A stretch of 64,000 nt of DNA from contig CP075492.1 of the NCBI GenBank assembly GCA_021613535.1, positions 15,624,001-15,688,000 on the forward strand, written 5' to 3'. The notes beneath the pieces are model-generated. The model saw nothing but the letters and a program-made list of their open reading frames with translations, was not told where the DNA came from and did no database searches. The stretch comes from Adineta vaga (taxonomy: Eukaryota > Rotifera). A program made the translations under genes and the position numbers. Shown here in pieces: positions 32,542 through 44,300 of the stretch (within the stretch, counting starts at the first letter, position 1; each line of letters opens with the position of its first letter).

Positions 32542-34026
32542 CCCATGTAAACATTTTTTGAGTCAAAACGCGTTTCGACTGCGTGCCGAACGCGTCTAAA
32601 TCGAAGCAGTTGAGCGCGTCTATACGCGTCGTCAGTGAAACAATCGAGGCGCCCAGATGCGAGTCAGAATAAACTGCGTCTGAACGCGATTGAAAACTAG
32701 TTGCGTCTAAACGCACCTTGATTTGGAACTGCGTCCTCTATGAAACAATCGGGGCGTCTAGACGCGTTTTATTTAAATTTAAAAATTAGGCAAAAAATCT
32801 GTCAATTCATCTCAGATTCGAACGGAGTCGCCATCCACATTATATCCTGATGGTCTTAGCCTACCCTAGCCTATGAATTGAATTTTTAACTTACATGACC
32901 AGAAGCAGATTTGAACATGTGAACCATCGATCAGAAGTCGTGAACATACACCACTGAACTATACTTACTCGAAATATATTCTTATTCAAAACGATATGTA
33001 TTTGATTGAATACTTCTGAACTTCTATACATGAATATAAGAATGTTTGCTTCTGTCTATATGAAGAAAGTACGACACATTATCGTATTTTTTACAATAAT
33101 TTCAAATAAAATTGTATATTTTTTGTCTTTTCTATCTCTAATTTTATTTGAAATGTAATTTACAACAATAAAAATCTAATAAAAGTTTTGATAAATCAGA
33201 TATATACAGTTAACCTATGGATTTTAATTAGATTGATAGAGTTTATTTGAAAAACAGATATCAATTGGTTATTAAAAATCTTTCTAAACACGTACAAATA
33301 ACAGTTCTTATCTATTTATTTGGTCTCCGATATACAGTATTTTGCATTTCAACGTCTTTCGACATGGAAAACGACATACGTGTATTCAAAAGAAAGATAA
33401 GCAATATTTTTAACAGAAAAATTTGACTAATATCGTTAGAAGTAAATGTGTTGATATGTAATAGGATAGATAAACGCGCTTCAAAGCACCGAAATATTTT
33501 CCAATAAGTGCGTTTAACCGCGGTTTGCACAGAGCTCGTACTGAAATGTTTTCAATTTGCGTTTTGACGCACTTCGAAAACGTTCTTGAACGCATTTAGA
33601 GACTATTTGACACAAAGGTGCATCTAGTCGCGTTTGATACTTATTTTAGATGCGTTTGCATGCGATTCTAATATGATTTGCGACTGGACGCGGTTATTTT
33701 TCGCAATGCAAAACGCTTATAGACGCGATTCTGTTAATAAATGCGTCTGGATGCAGTTGAAAGCTATTTTAATTGCATCTGAACGCGTCTATATACGAAA
33801 TCGCGTCTAATTGCAGCTCAAAATTTTTTCAATCGCGTCTGAACGCGACTTTATATGAAGTTGCGTCTACACGCAAGGAAAAATTATTCGGTGTTCGCGT
33901 CTGAACGCGGTTATAAATGAATACGCATTTGAACGCGATAAAATTGAGTTTAAGCCGCGTCTCGATGCGATTTTCAAACACAGACGCGACGAGACGCAGC
34001 TATCCTGCGTCTGGTGTTTACATGGG
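32542..34026. mobile_element. 1.5-kb TIR element packed with GCGTCT/ACGC motifs
   Basis: CCCATGTAAACA at 32542-32553 is exactly complementary to TGTTTACATGGG at 34015-34026. Both ends (about 32565-32770 and 33470-34010) consist of many variants of GCGTCTxxACGCG and (T)GCGTCTGAACGCG spaced roughly 25-40 bp, strikingly CpG-rich against the AT-rich genome. The core (about 32790-33460) is AT-rich and includes tRNA-like sequence. No transposase is encoded, so it is non-autonomous. No clear target duplication is visible (the flanks share only T-rich bases). The right end abuts the DUF4291 stop codon: 34027 is that gene's last base. Family unassigned. Confidence 0.7.
32899..32971 (-). other. tRNA-like relic (Arg-UCU-like)
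   Basis: On the minus strand TAGTTCAGTGG is a perfect pol III A box and GTTCAAATC a B box at proper distance; the putative anticodon loop CTTCTGA would present UCU. The acceptor and T stems do not pair, so it is not a working tRNA. More likely it is a tRNA-derived (SINE-like) relic inside the TIR element. A second B-box-like GTTCGAATC with a mostly paired T stem lies just outside it (about 32810-32835, same strand). Confidence 0.3.
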
Positions 34027-34804
34027 TTATGTTATAGTATTTAAAGAATCTAATTGAATATGTCGACGAATTTGTTCATCTTCTGGTTCATAGATATGTA
34101 CAATAGGGATACGAAGTTGATCGAGTTGATCACGACCGCGACGTCGTTTAGCTGCAACAGCATTGATATATTGGTTTCGAACAAATGAAGTAATGTCAAC
34201 AATACGAAGAATATCACGACCATCAAGAAAACTATCAATTTGTCTGAGACCTAATTGAATTGCTCGACGACCAAGCGTTGATTCACCATGTGGTTCATGA
34301 TCGGGATCCCATTGTAAACGAACTCGACCTTTTAAACGAATTCGATTTGTATCATCAGATGTAATTGGTTGTTGATCAGAAGCAAGATCATCAATATCAG
34401 AATTGACAGATCGTGCAAGATAACTATCGAACGCTGAACGTCGAAGGTATATAGCAAGAATATGCTGTTGATTTGAACGTGATGCCCAATTTGATCGATA
34501 CATCATCCAGAGAAAACTTGTTTTAATCCCTAAAATAGATATGAAAATGATATCTAAATCAACACATCCTGAAGAGCTTGCATGTCATTCGCTGCTCATT
34601 GTAGCCTGGACATCCAGTAAATCGACCATTTTCACAAGCATACTGTGCTATATCATCATTATAAGCTTGATAGACTATAACTGATACATCATCAAATGAT
34701 GCTAATATCCATTTTCCACCAGGTCGACTTCTACGACATGGCCATCGACGTTTTGCATCCGTATACATTTCTGTATTACTTTCATAATGATTTAACCAGT
34801 CCAT
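34027..34804 (-). CDS. DUF4291 family protein with a GC-AG intron
   Basis: Two exons, complement(34027-34529, 34582-34804), give 241 residues. The frame only joins if the 52-nt intron uses a GC donor (T|GCAAGC) and a normal AG acceptor. This recreates the family-typical RMTW|IKTSFLWMMYRSNWA, whereas reading through gives RMTCKLFRMC and a stop. Other family features are VYQAYNDDIA, ILAIYLRRSAFD and VRLQWDPDHEPHG. DUF4291 is widespread in bacteria, fungi and some animals and has no established biochemical role that I know. No signal peptide. The stop codon touches the end of the TIR element, so its original 3' flank has been displaced. Confidence 0.82.
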
Positions 34805-35326
34805 ACTATTTTTCTCTACTATTGGAATAAATAAATGCTTTCCATGTTTTTAAAAACAACCAAATAGTATTGTGCAATAACCTGCACATACACTATCGGT
34901 AGAGAGGAGGAGGTATAAATCTGTAATTTCATCATAGATGCCGTTTGTCATTCTTATGCAATAACATGGACACATCATTCGTTAATAGGTAAAAAAATTG
35001 TGTTATTTTTAACTGTTGTCGATCTCTCCATTCACCTTTCATTGGTTGAGTAAAACATCGGAGCATTTCTTTTTTGATATTCTTTTTTCAAATTAATAAT
35101 TCTTACTTTATGTATAAAACAATTTTTTACGACATCTTGAATACATAACCAAAACTTTTTTTGAAAATCTCATTTCCTCTCTCAGCACGTTAATGAACAG
35201 CAAACTGAATAGCCCTTCCAAATATTCTCTCTCTCTCTCTACCGATACTTTGTTTGTATATTAATACTTGGAAAATAATTTATTTCTTTAGAATGTAAAT
35301 GTTATATAGTATAAATCAGTTGAATA

Positions 35327-36481
35327 ATGAAACTATTCGATGAAAAATGCATGATATTTCTAGTCGCCATTCCTATATGTATCGCAATTAATCCGGTGGT
35401 TTCCATCAAAATTCCTTATATTACTGACGTTATTTTAAAATCAATTTATTCTACAAACAATACTTTCTTTTATAATATCACATGTAATCAATGTCTTTGT
35501 ATTTCACCACTATCTTCTCTTGCTTTGAATTGTTTTCCGAATAATTCTTGTCAATTATTCTTTTCATTTCCTTTGACATATCAAATTGAACAGAAACAAG
35601 GCGCTCGTCTTTATTTTCCACAAAAACGTTTTCCTAATCGTTCTCAATGTTGTATGCCAAATATTTATTCGCTACTATACAAATTAAACATGTCGAAAGT
35701 AGTATCCGTCAATACATCAAGACCTCGTGATGCTATTATCGATAGTAATAATTATTTAGTAACAGTTGAACAACGAACTGACTATCTTGTGCGATTTGAT
35801 TCAACAAATCTCACCAGAATCTTTCGTCAATCACGTGCAAATTCAAATCAATTGGCAATTACTTTCTTCAATAATGCGTATTACATTGCATCAGATGACG
35901 GCGAATCAATAACTGTGATTGATAGTAGAAATCTAACAATATTATCAATTATTCCAACATCTGGCTGTGGTATACGTGGAATTATATTTCTTAATCAAGG
36001 TCAGACAATGATTGGCACTGCCTATGACGATAATAGCCTTGTATTTCTTAATCGAACAAGTCTTGTTCCAATTGTATATAAAATTTCTTTTCTTAAAAGA
36101 ACTTCTTTTCCAGATCCACATGGAATATGGCGTGTAAATGATTCATTCTTTTATGTGACATCAAACATAAATAATGCACTTTATTCTTTTCAAACAACGA
36201 ATTCCGGCCGATCATGGAATGAAACATTCGTTCTCCAAATGCCAAGTAAGGATGATGTAGGCTATAGTTCACGAGTAACAATTGATGAATGTAATCGATT
36301 TTGGTTTGCATTCGAAAGAGATACTATTTTAATTTATGATCAAGATGGAGCAAAGTTAGGCAGTTGGATATTACCGAATTCAACAGTATTTGATATAAAA
36401 ATCATGGACAATTATTTGATGTATATTACTGAATCAAATACCAATCGAATTCGACGTTTTCAACCAGACATTCAGTGTTAA
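35327..36481 (+). CDS. Secreted protein: PAN-like cysteine module plus beta-propeller
   Basis: A single exon of 384 residues. A signal peptide (MIFLVAIPICIAINP) is followed by a small module with CNQCLCISPL, ALNCFPNNSCQLF and a CC pair (residues about 45-110). Related modules start the genes at 58857 and 52872. The remaining 270 residues show repeated propeller strands with the pattern of lactonase/NHL-like blades (RDAIIDSNNYLVTVEQ, DPHGIWRVNDSFFYVTS, RIRRFQPD). There are many N-x-S/T sites. Presumably an extracellular binding protein; ligand unknown. TATAGTATAAAT ends about 20 bp before the ATG. A hairpin copy follows about 105 bp after the stop. Confidence 0.72.
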   Translation: MKLFDEKCMIFLVAIPICIAINPVVSIKIPYITDVILKSIYSTNNTFFYNITCNQCLCISPLSSLALNCFPNNSCQLFFSFPLTYQIEQKQGARLYFPQKRFPNRSQCCMPNIYSLLYKLNMSKVVSVNTSRPRDAIIDSNNYLVTVEQRTDYLVRFDSTNLTRIFRQSRANSNQLAITFFNNAYYIASDDGESITVIDSRNLTILSIIPTSGCGIRGIIFLNQGQTMIGTAYDDNSLVFLNRTSLVPIVYKISFLKRTSFPDPHGIWRVNDSFFYVTSNINNALYSFQTTNSGRSWNETFVLQMPSKDDVGYSSRVTIDECNRFWFAFERDTILIYDQDGAKLGSWILPNSTVFDIKIMDNYLMYITESNTNRIRRFQPDIQC

Positions 36482-36586
36482 AGTCTCTCGTATTTTCTCT
36501 TTTAAAAATGATTTCTCAATATATAAAAAACAAATCATTTTTTATCTCATTTCATATTTTAGAATGAATTATGATAGTAAGTATGC

Positions 36587-36645
36587 GTGTGTAAAGTGTG
36601 TGTTGGCATGAGAATATTTTCTCTTGAAGTACACCCAGACCCTCA
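36587..36645. repeat. Hairpin repeat, diverged
   Basis: GTGTGTAAAGTGTGTGTTGG opposite AAGTACACCCAGACCCTCAA, 105 bp past the propeller gene stop. Confidence 0.5.
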
Positions 36646-37394
36646 AATATGTCGTTGCTATCACAATCGAGTATGAAATGAGCATAGTTTAGTAAGCAAA
36701 CAACTAGTACACGTATTCTAGTTATATTTAAAAGGTTCTTCATACTTACCAGATTTTTGGCTCAATATCGACGAAGCAAAACAATTCGGACAACGTATTT
36801 ACTAACAGATGTTAGAGCACAAATTGTCGACTTTTCAGAAAAGTCTCTCACTCTTCAAGTATCTTGACCTGTGGAAAGAGAACGACTGTTCAATTTTCCC
36901 TTGGTGACAAGCACATCATCGTTCTGCCTAAAGAATATATGTAACTTTGAATAATATGTAATAATAACACTCATATCCTAAATATATAATTTTTCACTTA
37001 GTCCTTTTTATTCAGCATAACACCTGCATTTTGTACAAAGTAGAAATGAAAAAGAAAAATATATCATTAATATCATCGTAAAATGAGTGACGATGAGAAC
37101 AGTTTTTTACGTATTCACGAAGGGTAGCACGTGGCTATACATATATTTGAGCGAGCGTAAATGATATAAGCATTAATCGACCTTGACGACTATTATAAAA
37201 GGCGCTGATTATTAATAAAACCAAACGATTTTACATTTTATGAAGAAAACTATGTATACATAAGTGGCGACAACGATCAAAGTGTATTCATATACTTGAA
37301 TTAGTATTTTCATGCTTTAGATTTTCAGCACATAAAATACGACGTAGTTCTAATTAAATCGTGATTCAAATTAATAAATCATCGTTCATCTATA
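36646..37394. other. Intergenic with a candidate promoter
   Basis: No gene. TATAAAAGG at 37194-37202 is a good TATA box for the downstream type II membrane protein, about 195 bp from its ATG. Confidence 0.4.
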
Positions 37395-39167
37395 ATGATC
37401 TTATGGACAAGGTAAACTATAATTTCGGACAAATGTTCTGGTTTCTTGTATCTCACAAGTCTACTAAATTCTTGATTTTTTTAGAATTCTCTCGATAATT
37501 CGATGCATATCCTTGATTTTACTCATAGGATTGTGTCTAATGATTATTATCAGTGTTATATTTTTAGTTTCGACAGGACAAGATAATGATGATGATGATA
37601 ATCAAAACTTAATGATTGATAAATCAAGTAAAGAAATATTGAAAGGAATGAAATCTTTACATTGAGTTTTACCTTTTAAGTTTCGACTGTTTTCACTCTT
37701 AACTATAATTCAACGATACGAAACAATGGTTCATTGATTGTTATAGATTTAAATAGTCTTGCACGACAGGTAAAAGCTTCAAGATTTATTTGCATTAAGT
37801 TGAATCGCTTTTCTTGTTTCAAGATTGCTCAAACATATAGTATATCTGTTAATATAATTCGTGTGCATTCAGCTAGATTTGTACAAAAGCTTATCTTGTC
37901 CAATCGAAAGCGACAAATGTAAGTGTTTTTTTTATATTGTCAACTATCCGATATTTCAGTTGTCTGATAGAGCGTCTCTTAAAAACTACAATTCTTAAGA
38001 TCGAGATGTAGATGTAAAAGATTTAATATTATTTTTCAAGACAAGGCTATAGGTTTCTCAGAAAGATCTAAGAGTTAACATGTGTTTTTCAAAATCAGGA
38101 CATAGTTTTGAGAGTTAAGTTCAAGTAGACGTACGTAACAATGCAATCGATTCTATAGTATATTGGTTCTATGTTTTAGTGAATCGGACAGTGATCAAAT
38201 AATAGATAGAAATGGTGATTTTTTTGTCATTGAATGTGAAGTTATTTATCCCATCGGTTGTGGTCATATGAAAATGTGTAACGATCGCTTCAGTTCTGTT
38301 GTCTTTCGAAACGTTAAATTAAGTCCATCGGTACAGTCATTCTCTATATCATTTACTAGTGGAGTTACATTAAATGTTGGACTTACATTCTTATCAATAA
38401 ACGCGACATACATGACGATACCAACAACCATCACAACAAAGGGTACGTATCTCCGCTGGAAAAAATTCTTTCTTCCTAGTCTGCAAATAGTATTGAGAAT
38501 AAGAGTATTTCTGCTTTGCAGTTGTATCGACTACACGAAAATGCATCCGTTAGGGTGTGATAGCTATATGCGTCGGCATTTTCATTAAGTGCGAGTTTGT
38601 TCGTGTCACTGCTAGTCAACGAAGAGATATCATCGTAAGATTTCAGTTCTTCGTAGCATGCATTCTCAGAAATACAATTTAAGTTTTTGATTATTTATTG
38701 TTACAGAGTCTACAACTGAAATGACTTCAACTGCTGTTGCCTTGACAACTACATCCATGAGAATTATGACAACCACATCAACAACAACAAAAACATCTAC
38801 ACCATTTTTAACATTTACAACATCTACAACCACGACATCATCATCAACAGCAACAACGACAACGACAACAACGGTAACAGCTCTTTGTCCTAATTATTGT
38901 AATGGTACTTGTTTCGCTTGTGGATATTATCATATAACTGGTGGTAATTTCCAAACCGGTTATGCTGTTGGTCCTGCTGCTACTTGTTCAAATAATATCA
39001 ATAGTTGCCGTTGTGATTGTTTTGGTAACCCTTCGTTCAGTGGTACTGTTAATGATTATAATTGTTACGGCAAGGTTTCTAATAATGGCGATTGTGCTAA
39101 TAATGGCTGCGATCAATGTTGTTACGATTTCTGTTGTCAAACAGCTGAATGTTTTGTTGCTGGTTAA
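37395..39167 (+). CDS. Type II membrane protein with mucin-like stalk and cysteine-rich head
   Basis: Exons 37395-37411, 37485-37627, 37681-37918 (with a probable extra 54-nt in-frame intron at 37770-37823), 38180-38442 and 38707-39167. One membrane helix near residues 9-33 follows a short cytoplasmic end. An acidic stretch (DNDDDDNQ) and an ectodomain (STVFTLNYNSTIRNNGS, CEVIYPIGCGHMKMCNDRF) come next. Then a threonine/serine-rich mucin-type stalk of about 50 residues leads to a final domain with about 16 cysteines (CPNYCNGTCFACGYY to CCYDFCCQTAEC). The long introns (261 and 264 nt) flank modules; the one before the stalk is phase 1. Likely a surface or shed glycoprotein; family unrecognised. 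All phases close without a stop. Confidence 0.65.
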
Positions 39168-39798
39168 TAGGTTCTCAGATCAATGCCCTACGTCCTCAAC
39201 ATATATTACCTTTTATTGAGAATACGGACAAAATATGGTGGGCGCTTTATTTTCGTATAGGTTATGATAAATAGCGCATTTATTTGTTGATTATTTTTGT
39301 GTAATTAAAGTGTTAACACGGAATCATATCAACAAAAATATGCATATCGATTTTTATCATACTTTGCATTGCTCATCATTAGACTTTCTACGTACACTTA
39401 ACATTGTAAAAATGAGTAGGAGAATGAAAAAATACGCTTGATCAACAAGCAATAATATTTATATATAAAATCGAATCTTCACTAAAAACCTACACACATA
39501 CATTTTTTTCTTTTTATTGTGTCAATATAGCCTATTTTCGAAATGCATACATTAATTACCAAAAATGTACTGGCCATACTTATCTTGTTTATTTTTTTAG
39601 AATTAGTGATCATATAAAGAGACAGATAGATAGAGATAGAAAAAAACTTGATAGAAGTGTTTACAATTAGATATTTGCTAAGTTCCAACGATACATAATG
39701 TTTGTAATTCAAATTCTACGTCGAATTGATATTTCTTTAATCGATGAAGATTTTCTCATGCAAAATGAATTTAATCAGAAAATCACAGTGCATTTGAG
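39168..39798. other. Intergenic, nothing recognised
   Basis: AT-rich; a minus frame at 39482-39712 is low-complexity. No hairpin copy with clear arms. Confidence 0.45.
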
Positions 39799-40996
39799 TT
39801 GAAAGTTATTCTACCAAGAATACGAGGAAGAATTACATCTGCTCTACTCATGTCTTTAGAGAAACGAATCAGGTCTGAAAAAGAAGAATCAATCGTTAAT
39901 GTCGCCACTATTGGACAGCAAGGACATGGTAAATCTACTCTGACTGCTGCTCTCACTCAGGTTCTGTCTAGAACATATCAAACCAAGGCATATGGTGTCG
40001 ACTATGTCAACGATGCTCAAGAAGAAAATCAAAACGGTGTTACTGCCCATATTAAACACGTAGATTATAAAACTTTGCATCGTCATTATCAACATATAGA
40101 TTACCCGACACATGCTGATTACGTGAAAGATATGATCAGCAGTGCCGTCCAAATGGATGCTGCTATTCTTGTTGTTTCCGCAGCAGATGGCCCTATGCAA
40201 GAAACTCGCGCGCAAGTTGAACTTAGTCACCAAATGGGTGTTTCTAGTATTATCGTATTTCTCAATAAATACGATATGGTTGATGATGCCGAATTGTTAG
40301 AGCTAGTCGAAATGGAAACACGCGGACTTCTTATTAGTTATGGCTTCCCAGGCGATGACCTACCAGTAATCCGAGGCTCTGCATTGAGAGCACTCGAAAG
40401 TGACCTAGCGTAGACTAAGTCAATCTTAGAATTAACTGAAGCGATGGACAAATATTTTCCGCTTATAATAAACGCTATTGACAAACCATTTCTACTGCTC
40501 ATTAAAGATATGTCGAGTACTTCAAGTAAAGGTACAATCGTTACAGGTCGTATAGAAACAGGTACTATCGAAGTGAACAATGAAGTTGAAATTGTGGGCA
40601 TCAAACGGGCACAGAAAGCTACTTGTACTAGTATTGAAATGTTTCATAAACGAGCCATTGTAGGTCTTGCCAGAGAGAAAGTAAATGTCTTGCTGAATAA
40701 TATCAAACCGTATACTGAATTAGAATCGGACGTTTATATGCTTAGCTTAGCGAAGAGGACGATAATCGGCAGACCGCATTTTCTACAGATCACCAAGTCC
40801 AATTCTACCTTCGCACTGCTGAAGCACAGGCACAATCGAATTGCCATAAAATGTTGAAGAATTTTATCCTGGCGATGATTTAACAGTTGTTATTAAACTC
40901 ACTTCTCCGATTGCTATAAACAATAGTTTACATTTTATCATACGCGAACATGGACGAATCATTGGTGTCGGTGTTGTTACAAAAGTTATAGCATAA
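39799..40996 (+). pseudogene. Mitochondrial-type EF-Tu pseudogene
   Basis: Translation reproduces EF-Tu almost end to end: [14 protein letters not shown] (G1), [27 protein letters not shown] (G4), [40 protein letters not shown] and, in another frame, FYPGDDLTVVIKLTSPIAI. Breaks: an in-frame TAG at 40411-40413, a frameshift near 40785 (needed for QFYLRTAEA) and another near 40845. The G3 motif, normally DCPGH, reads DYPTH, and the G1 His-Val-Asp is QQG, so GTPase residues are also lost. EF-Tu delivers aminoacyl-tRNA to the mitochondrial ribosome; this copy cannot. No introns are visible, so retroposition or an intronless parental gene are possible. The 5' start is not defined. Confidence 0.88.
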
Positions 40997-41328
40997 TATC
41001 TGACACCACGAATGGCCCAAAAGACACATTTATTTCAAATTGACTCAGCATTTTCTGTGATAAATTTTTCTTAATACCAACTTTATTTTTGCTTCCCGTA
41101 TAGATCTTAATCCATAAGAAATATAGGCTCGTGACAAATGTGAATAAGGATATAGATGAAAACTATGTAAACATTATTTTTTTGTGACATAAGTTGTATG
41201 ACATAACGAAACGAATATTTGTTCTGTACGAAATGATTCATATTGTATTTCATAATTCAATGTAATCACCAATTTATTTTTGCGATGACGAAATAGTTAT
41301 TGAAGGTTTTCTTCATTTATACTTCATA

Positions 41329-44300
41329 ATGCTTGATGAAACAGACGCTGTATTATCAACAAAAAATCAAAGCAAAACAATAAGCGATTTACCGCGTGAT
41401 TTTAAAGATTTACTTAAATCCGAATTATGTCGTGGTATCATGGATTGTGGTTTTGAACATCTATCTGAAGGTTTCATAGAAAAGAAATTGAATTAGAACT
41501 TCTTGATTTATTTCTCTATAGTTCAACAAGAAACACTTCCACACGCTATTCTTGGTACTGATATTCTATGTCAAGCTAAATCCGGTATGGGCAAAACATC
41601 TCTATATGTCCTTGCAACACTTCAACAACTTGCACCTATTAATGGACAAGTAAATAATCCTCTCAAATGAATAGTTTTTATGTCAAAGTTGATTGTACAT
41701 TTTAGATATCCATACTTGTTCTGTGTCATACACGTGAATTAGCATTTAATATCAGTGGTGAATACAAACGTTTTTGTAAACATATGCCAGCTATGAAAAT
41801 CGCAATATTTGTTGGTGGTGTACCGATAAAAAATGATGAGTATGTTCTAACACAAAACTGTCCGCATATTGTTCTTGGAACGCCTGGTCGAATTCTAGCT
41901 TTAGGAAAGAAGAAAGTTCTTGATTTATCTCATGTGAAACATTTCATCTTAGATAGCTGTGATCAATTACTTGAATCAATTGGTAAAAAAACAAAGAATC
42001 ATTATTTTAATCATTTATTCCGTCTAGTTGACTTGGTCGCGATCAGTCGCATTCGTCCAAGTGAAATAAACATATATATCGTATCTCTCGTCTTTCTACT
42101 TTTTTCTTTCGACCAGCTAAAAAGTCCTAGGACTTAAAAAAAACTGGTTTTTCATCGAGATCCTCTGTACTTCATCAACCCAAACAAGAAAACAAAAACA
42201 ATCTACATCAAATTATCAACAACTGGTGCTGATTTTAATGCCTTCCAAGAGAGGAAGGGGTGGCGGTGGTCAACAGAGACGCTACCACAGCGTGGACAAC
42301 CAACAAAGAGCAATCACCACACAACGAAAACAAGGGCCACAAAGCTCACAAAGCATACAAAGCCCACAACGAACAACACAAGATGGCAAAGCAGGACCAT
42401 ATGCTTTAAAATCAAGCCAACCAACATTTAGTATCGCCCCTCTTATTCTAGAGGGTGTTAACTTAAACAAATTGCAGCTAAATGATATATTGAAGCAACA
42501 TCTTGCTGAAGTCAATATCCATGACATCCAACTTGGACGAAATGGAATATTCACATTATATGCAAGAGATGTTAAATCGTTCAACAACATATTAAACGAC
42601 TTTTCATCAATATTATCGTCAAACGGTCAACCATCAGCCACGGTATACGTTCCAAGATCTATACAAAGAATCAAGGACACAGAAAAGATCGCCTTCGTAA
42701 AAAGAGTCGATCTAGAACTACCAAACGATCGAATAACTGAAACACTAAAGAACGTTGGTCTTGAAGTAACAGAAGTTATTCGATTAACAAGCAAAGATGG
42801 TAAGACTCCAACACGAACAGTCAAGATATCATTTAGCGATGCAACAAATCGAAATATCTTTGTGCAAACTGGTTTACAAGTGGATTGCATGCACTTCACC
42901 GCTGAACCAGCGACACAAAATTCCAAACCGGTGCAATGTTACATTTGCTTAAAATACAACCATGTAGCCAAATACTGCAAAACCAAGCAACAAGTATGTA
43001 GTCGATGTGGTGAAAATCATAGCAACGACAAATGTACTGTTACAGATGATGCAGTCAAGTGCTACAACTGTAAAGGTAATCATATTGCTACTTCCAAAGA
43101 ATGTTCACATTATAGAGAACAAGAAAAGAAGATGCAAAACATGGTTAACCAATATGCAACAACAAGCAAACAAGTAACACAAGCACCATCAATCTACAAC
43201 ACACATGACTTCCCACCTCTATCACAATTCAACCAAACACAAAAACAACTATTAACGGACAATTTATTCGACGATATCATTAATGCTCTTACCAGCAAAA
43301 TGGAAACCATCATCGAAAAAACTACCAATCGACTATTCAAAGCACTACATCAGAAGATCAAGAAGATCGAAAAATCATTCGGACTCCTCGATCGTAATAA
43401 TGAAGAAAAATATATATTAACTGATTCAGACTCTGATTCCAACGAACAAAGTCAAGCAGTTAAGATCATCAAACCAAAACCAAAAAAACAACAGAGTGAA
43501 GCTGACAAATCGTCTACAACAGAGAATGTCATTTCAAATAAACCTACTATGCCATCAACTCCTACTACGTCAAAAGACGCACAAAATAAAAAAGAAGGAT
43601 CCAATACAAACAAGAGAGCCCTTTCTTCCAACAACTCTCCTGATGCATCTATAAACGACAAGAAAACACTTAAAACTAGCAGCAACGATGCTTAGTTTAT
43701 GCCATATCAACATTAACTCAATTACCAAACACAAAGATGAACTCCTAGCCAGATTCTCCAAATACGATATTATCTCTGTTAATGAAACTAATCTAAAGAG
43801 CGAAAGACCATTCACTCTTTTTGGTTATAACATCTTCAGAAATGATCGAATAGGACAAGCTGGGGGTGGAGTATTACTAGCAGTGAAACAACATATCAAG
43901 TGTCAAGAAGTACTAAACAAAACAACCTGCAAGAATGAAGCGATAGCAGTAGAGATTCGAACTAAATCATTCAAATCAATACTAATATCCTCCATTTACG
44001 TACCACCAAAAGCAAAGATCGATATCAACTTATTCCACGAACTTTATAACGTCAACAACAACTGCATTATCATGGGTGATCTTAATGCAACATTATATAA
44101 TATGGGATCACAACAAGCTAATGCTAGAGGAAGACAGCTGCAAGAATTATTTAAAGATGGTCTTATTGATTGTGTCGACGATGATAGTCCAACTTTCGAA
44201 AAAAATGATTATGAAGTTAAACTAGATTGGATTCTAGCAAGTCAACCACTTCTTTCATTCATATCAAACGTTGAGACTCATCCAACAATCGGTGCATTAA

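Noticed and set aside
1438-36645. CRISPR-like or interstitial telomere array
   Set aside because: The G-rich motifs are dispersed single hairpins hundreds to thousands of bases apart, not tandem TGTGGG blocks, and there is no spacer-repeat structure.
40338-40604. Minus-strand frame opposite the EF-Tu pseudogene
   Set aside because: It is antisense to clear EF-Tu sequence and its hydrophobic content mirrors the complementary codons.
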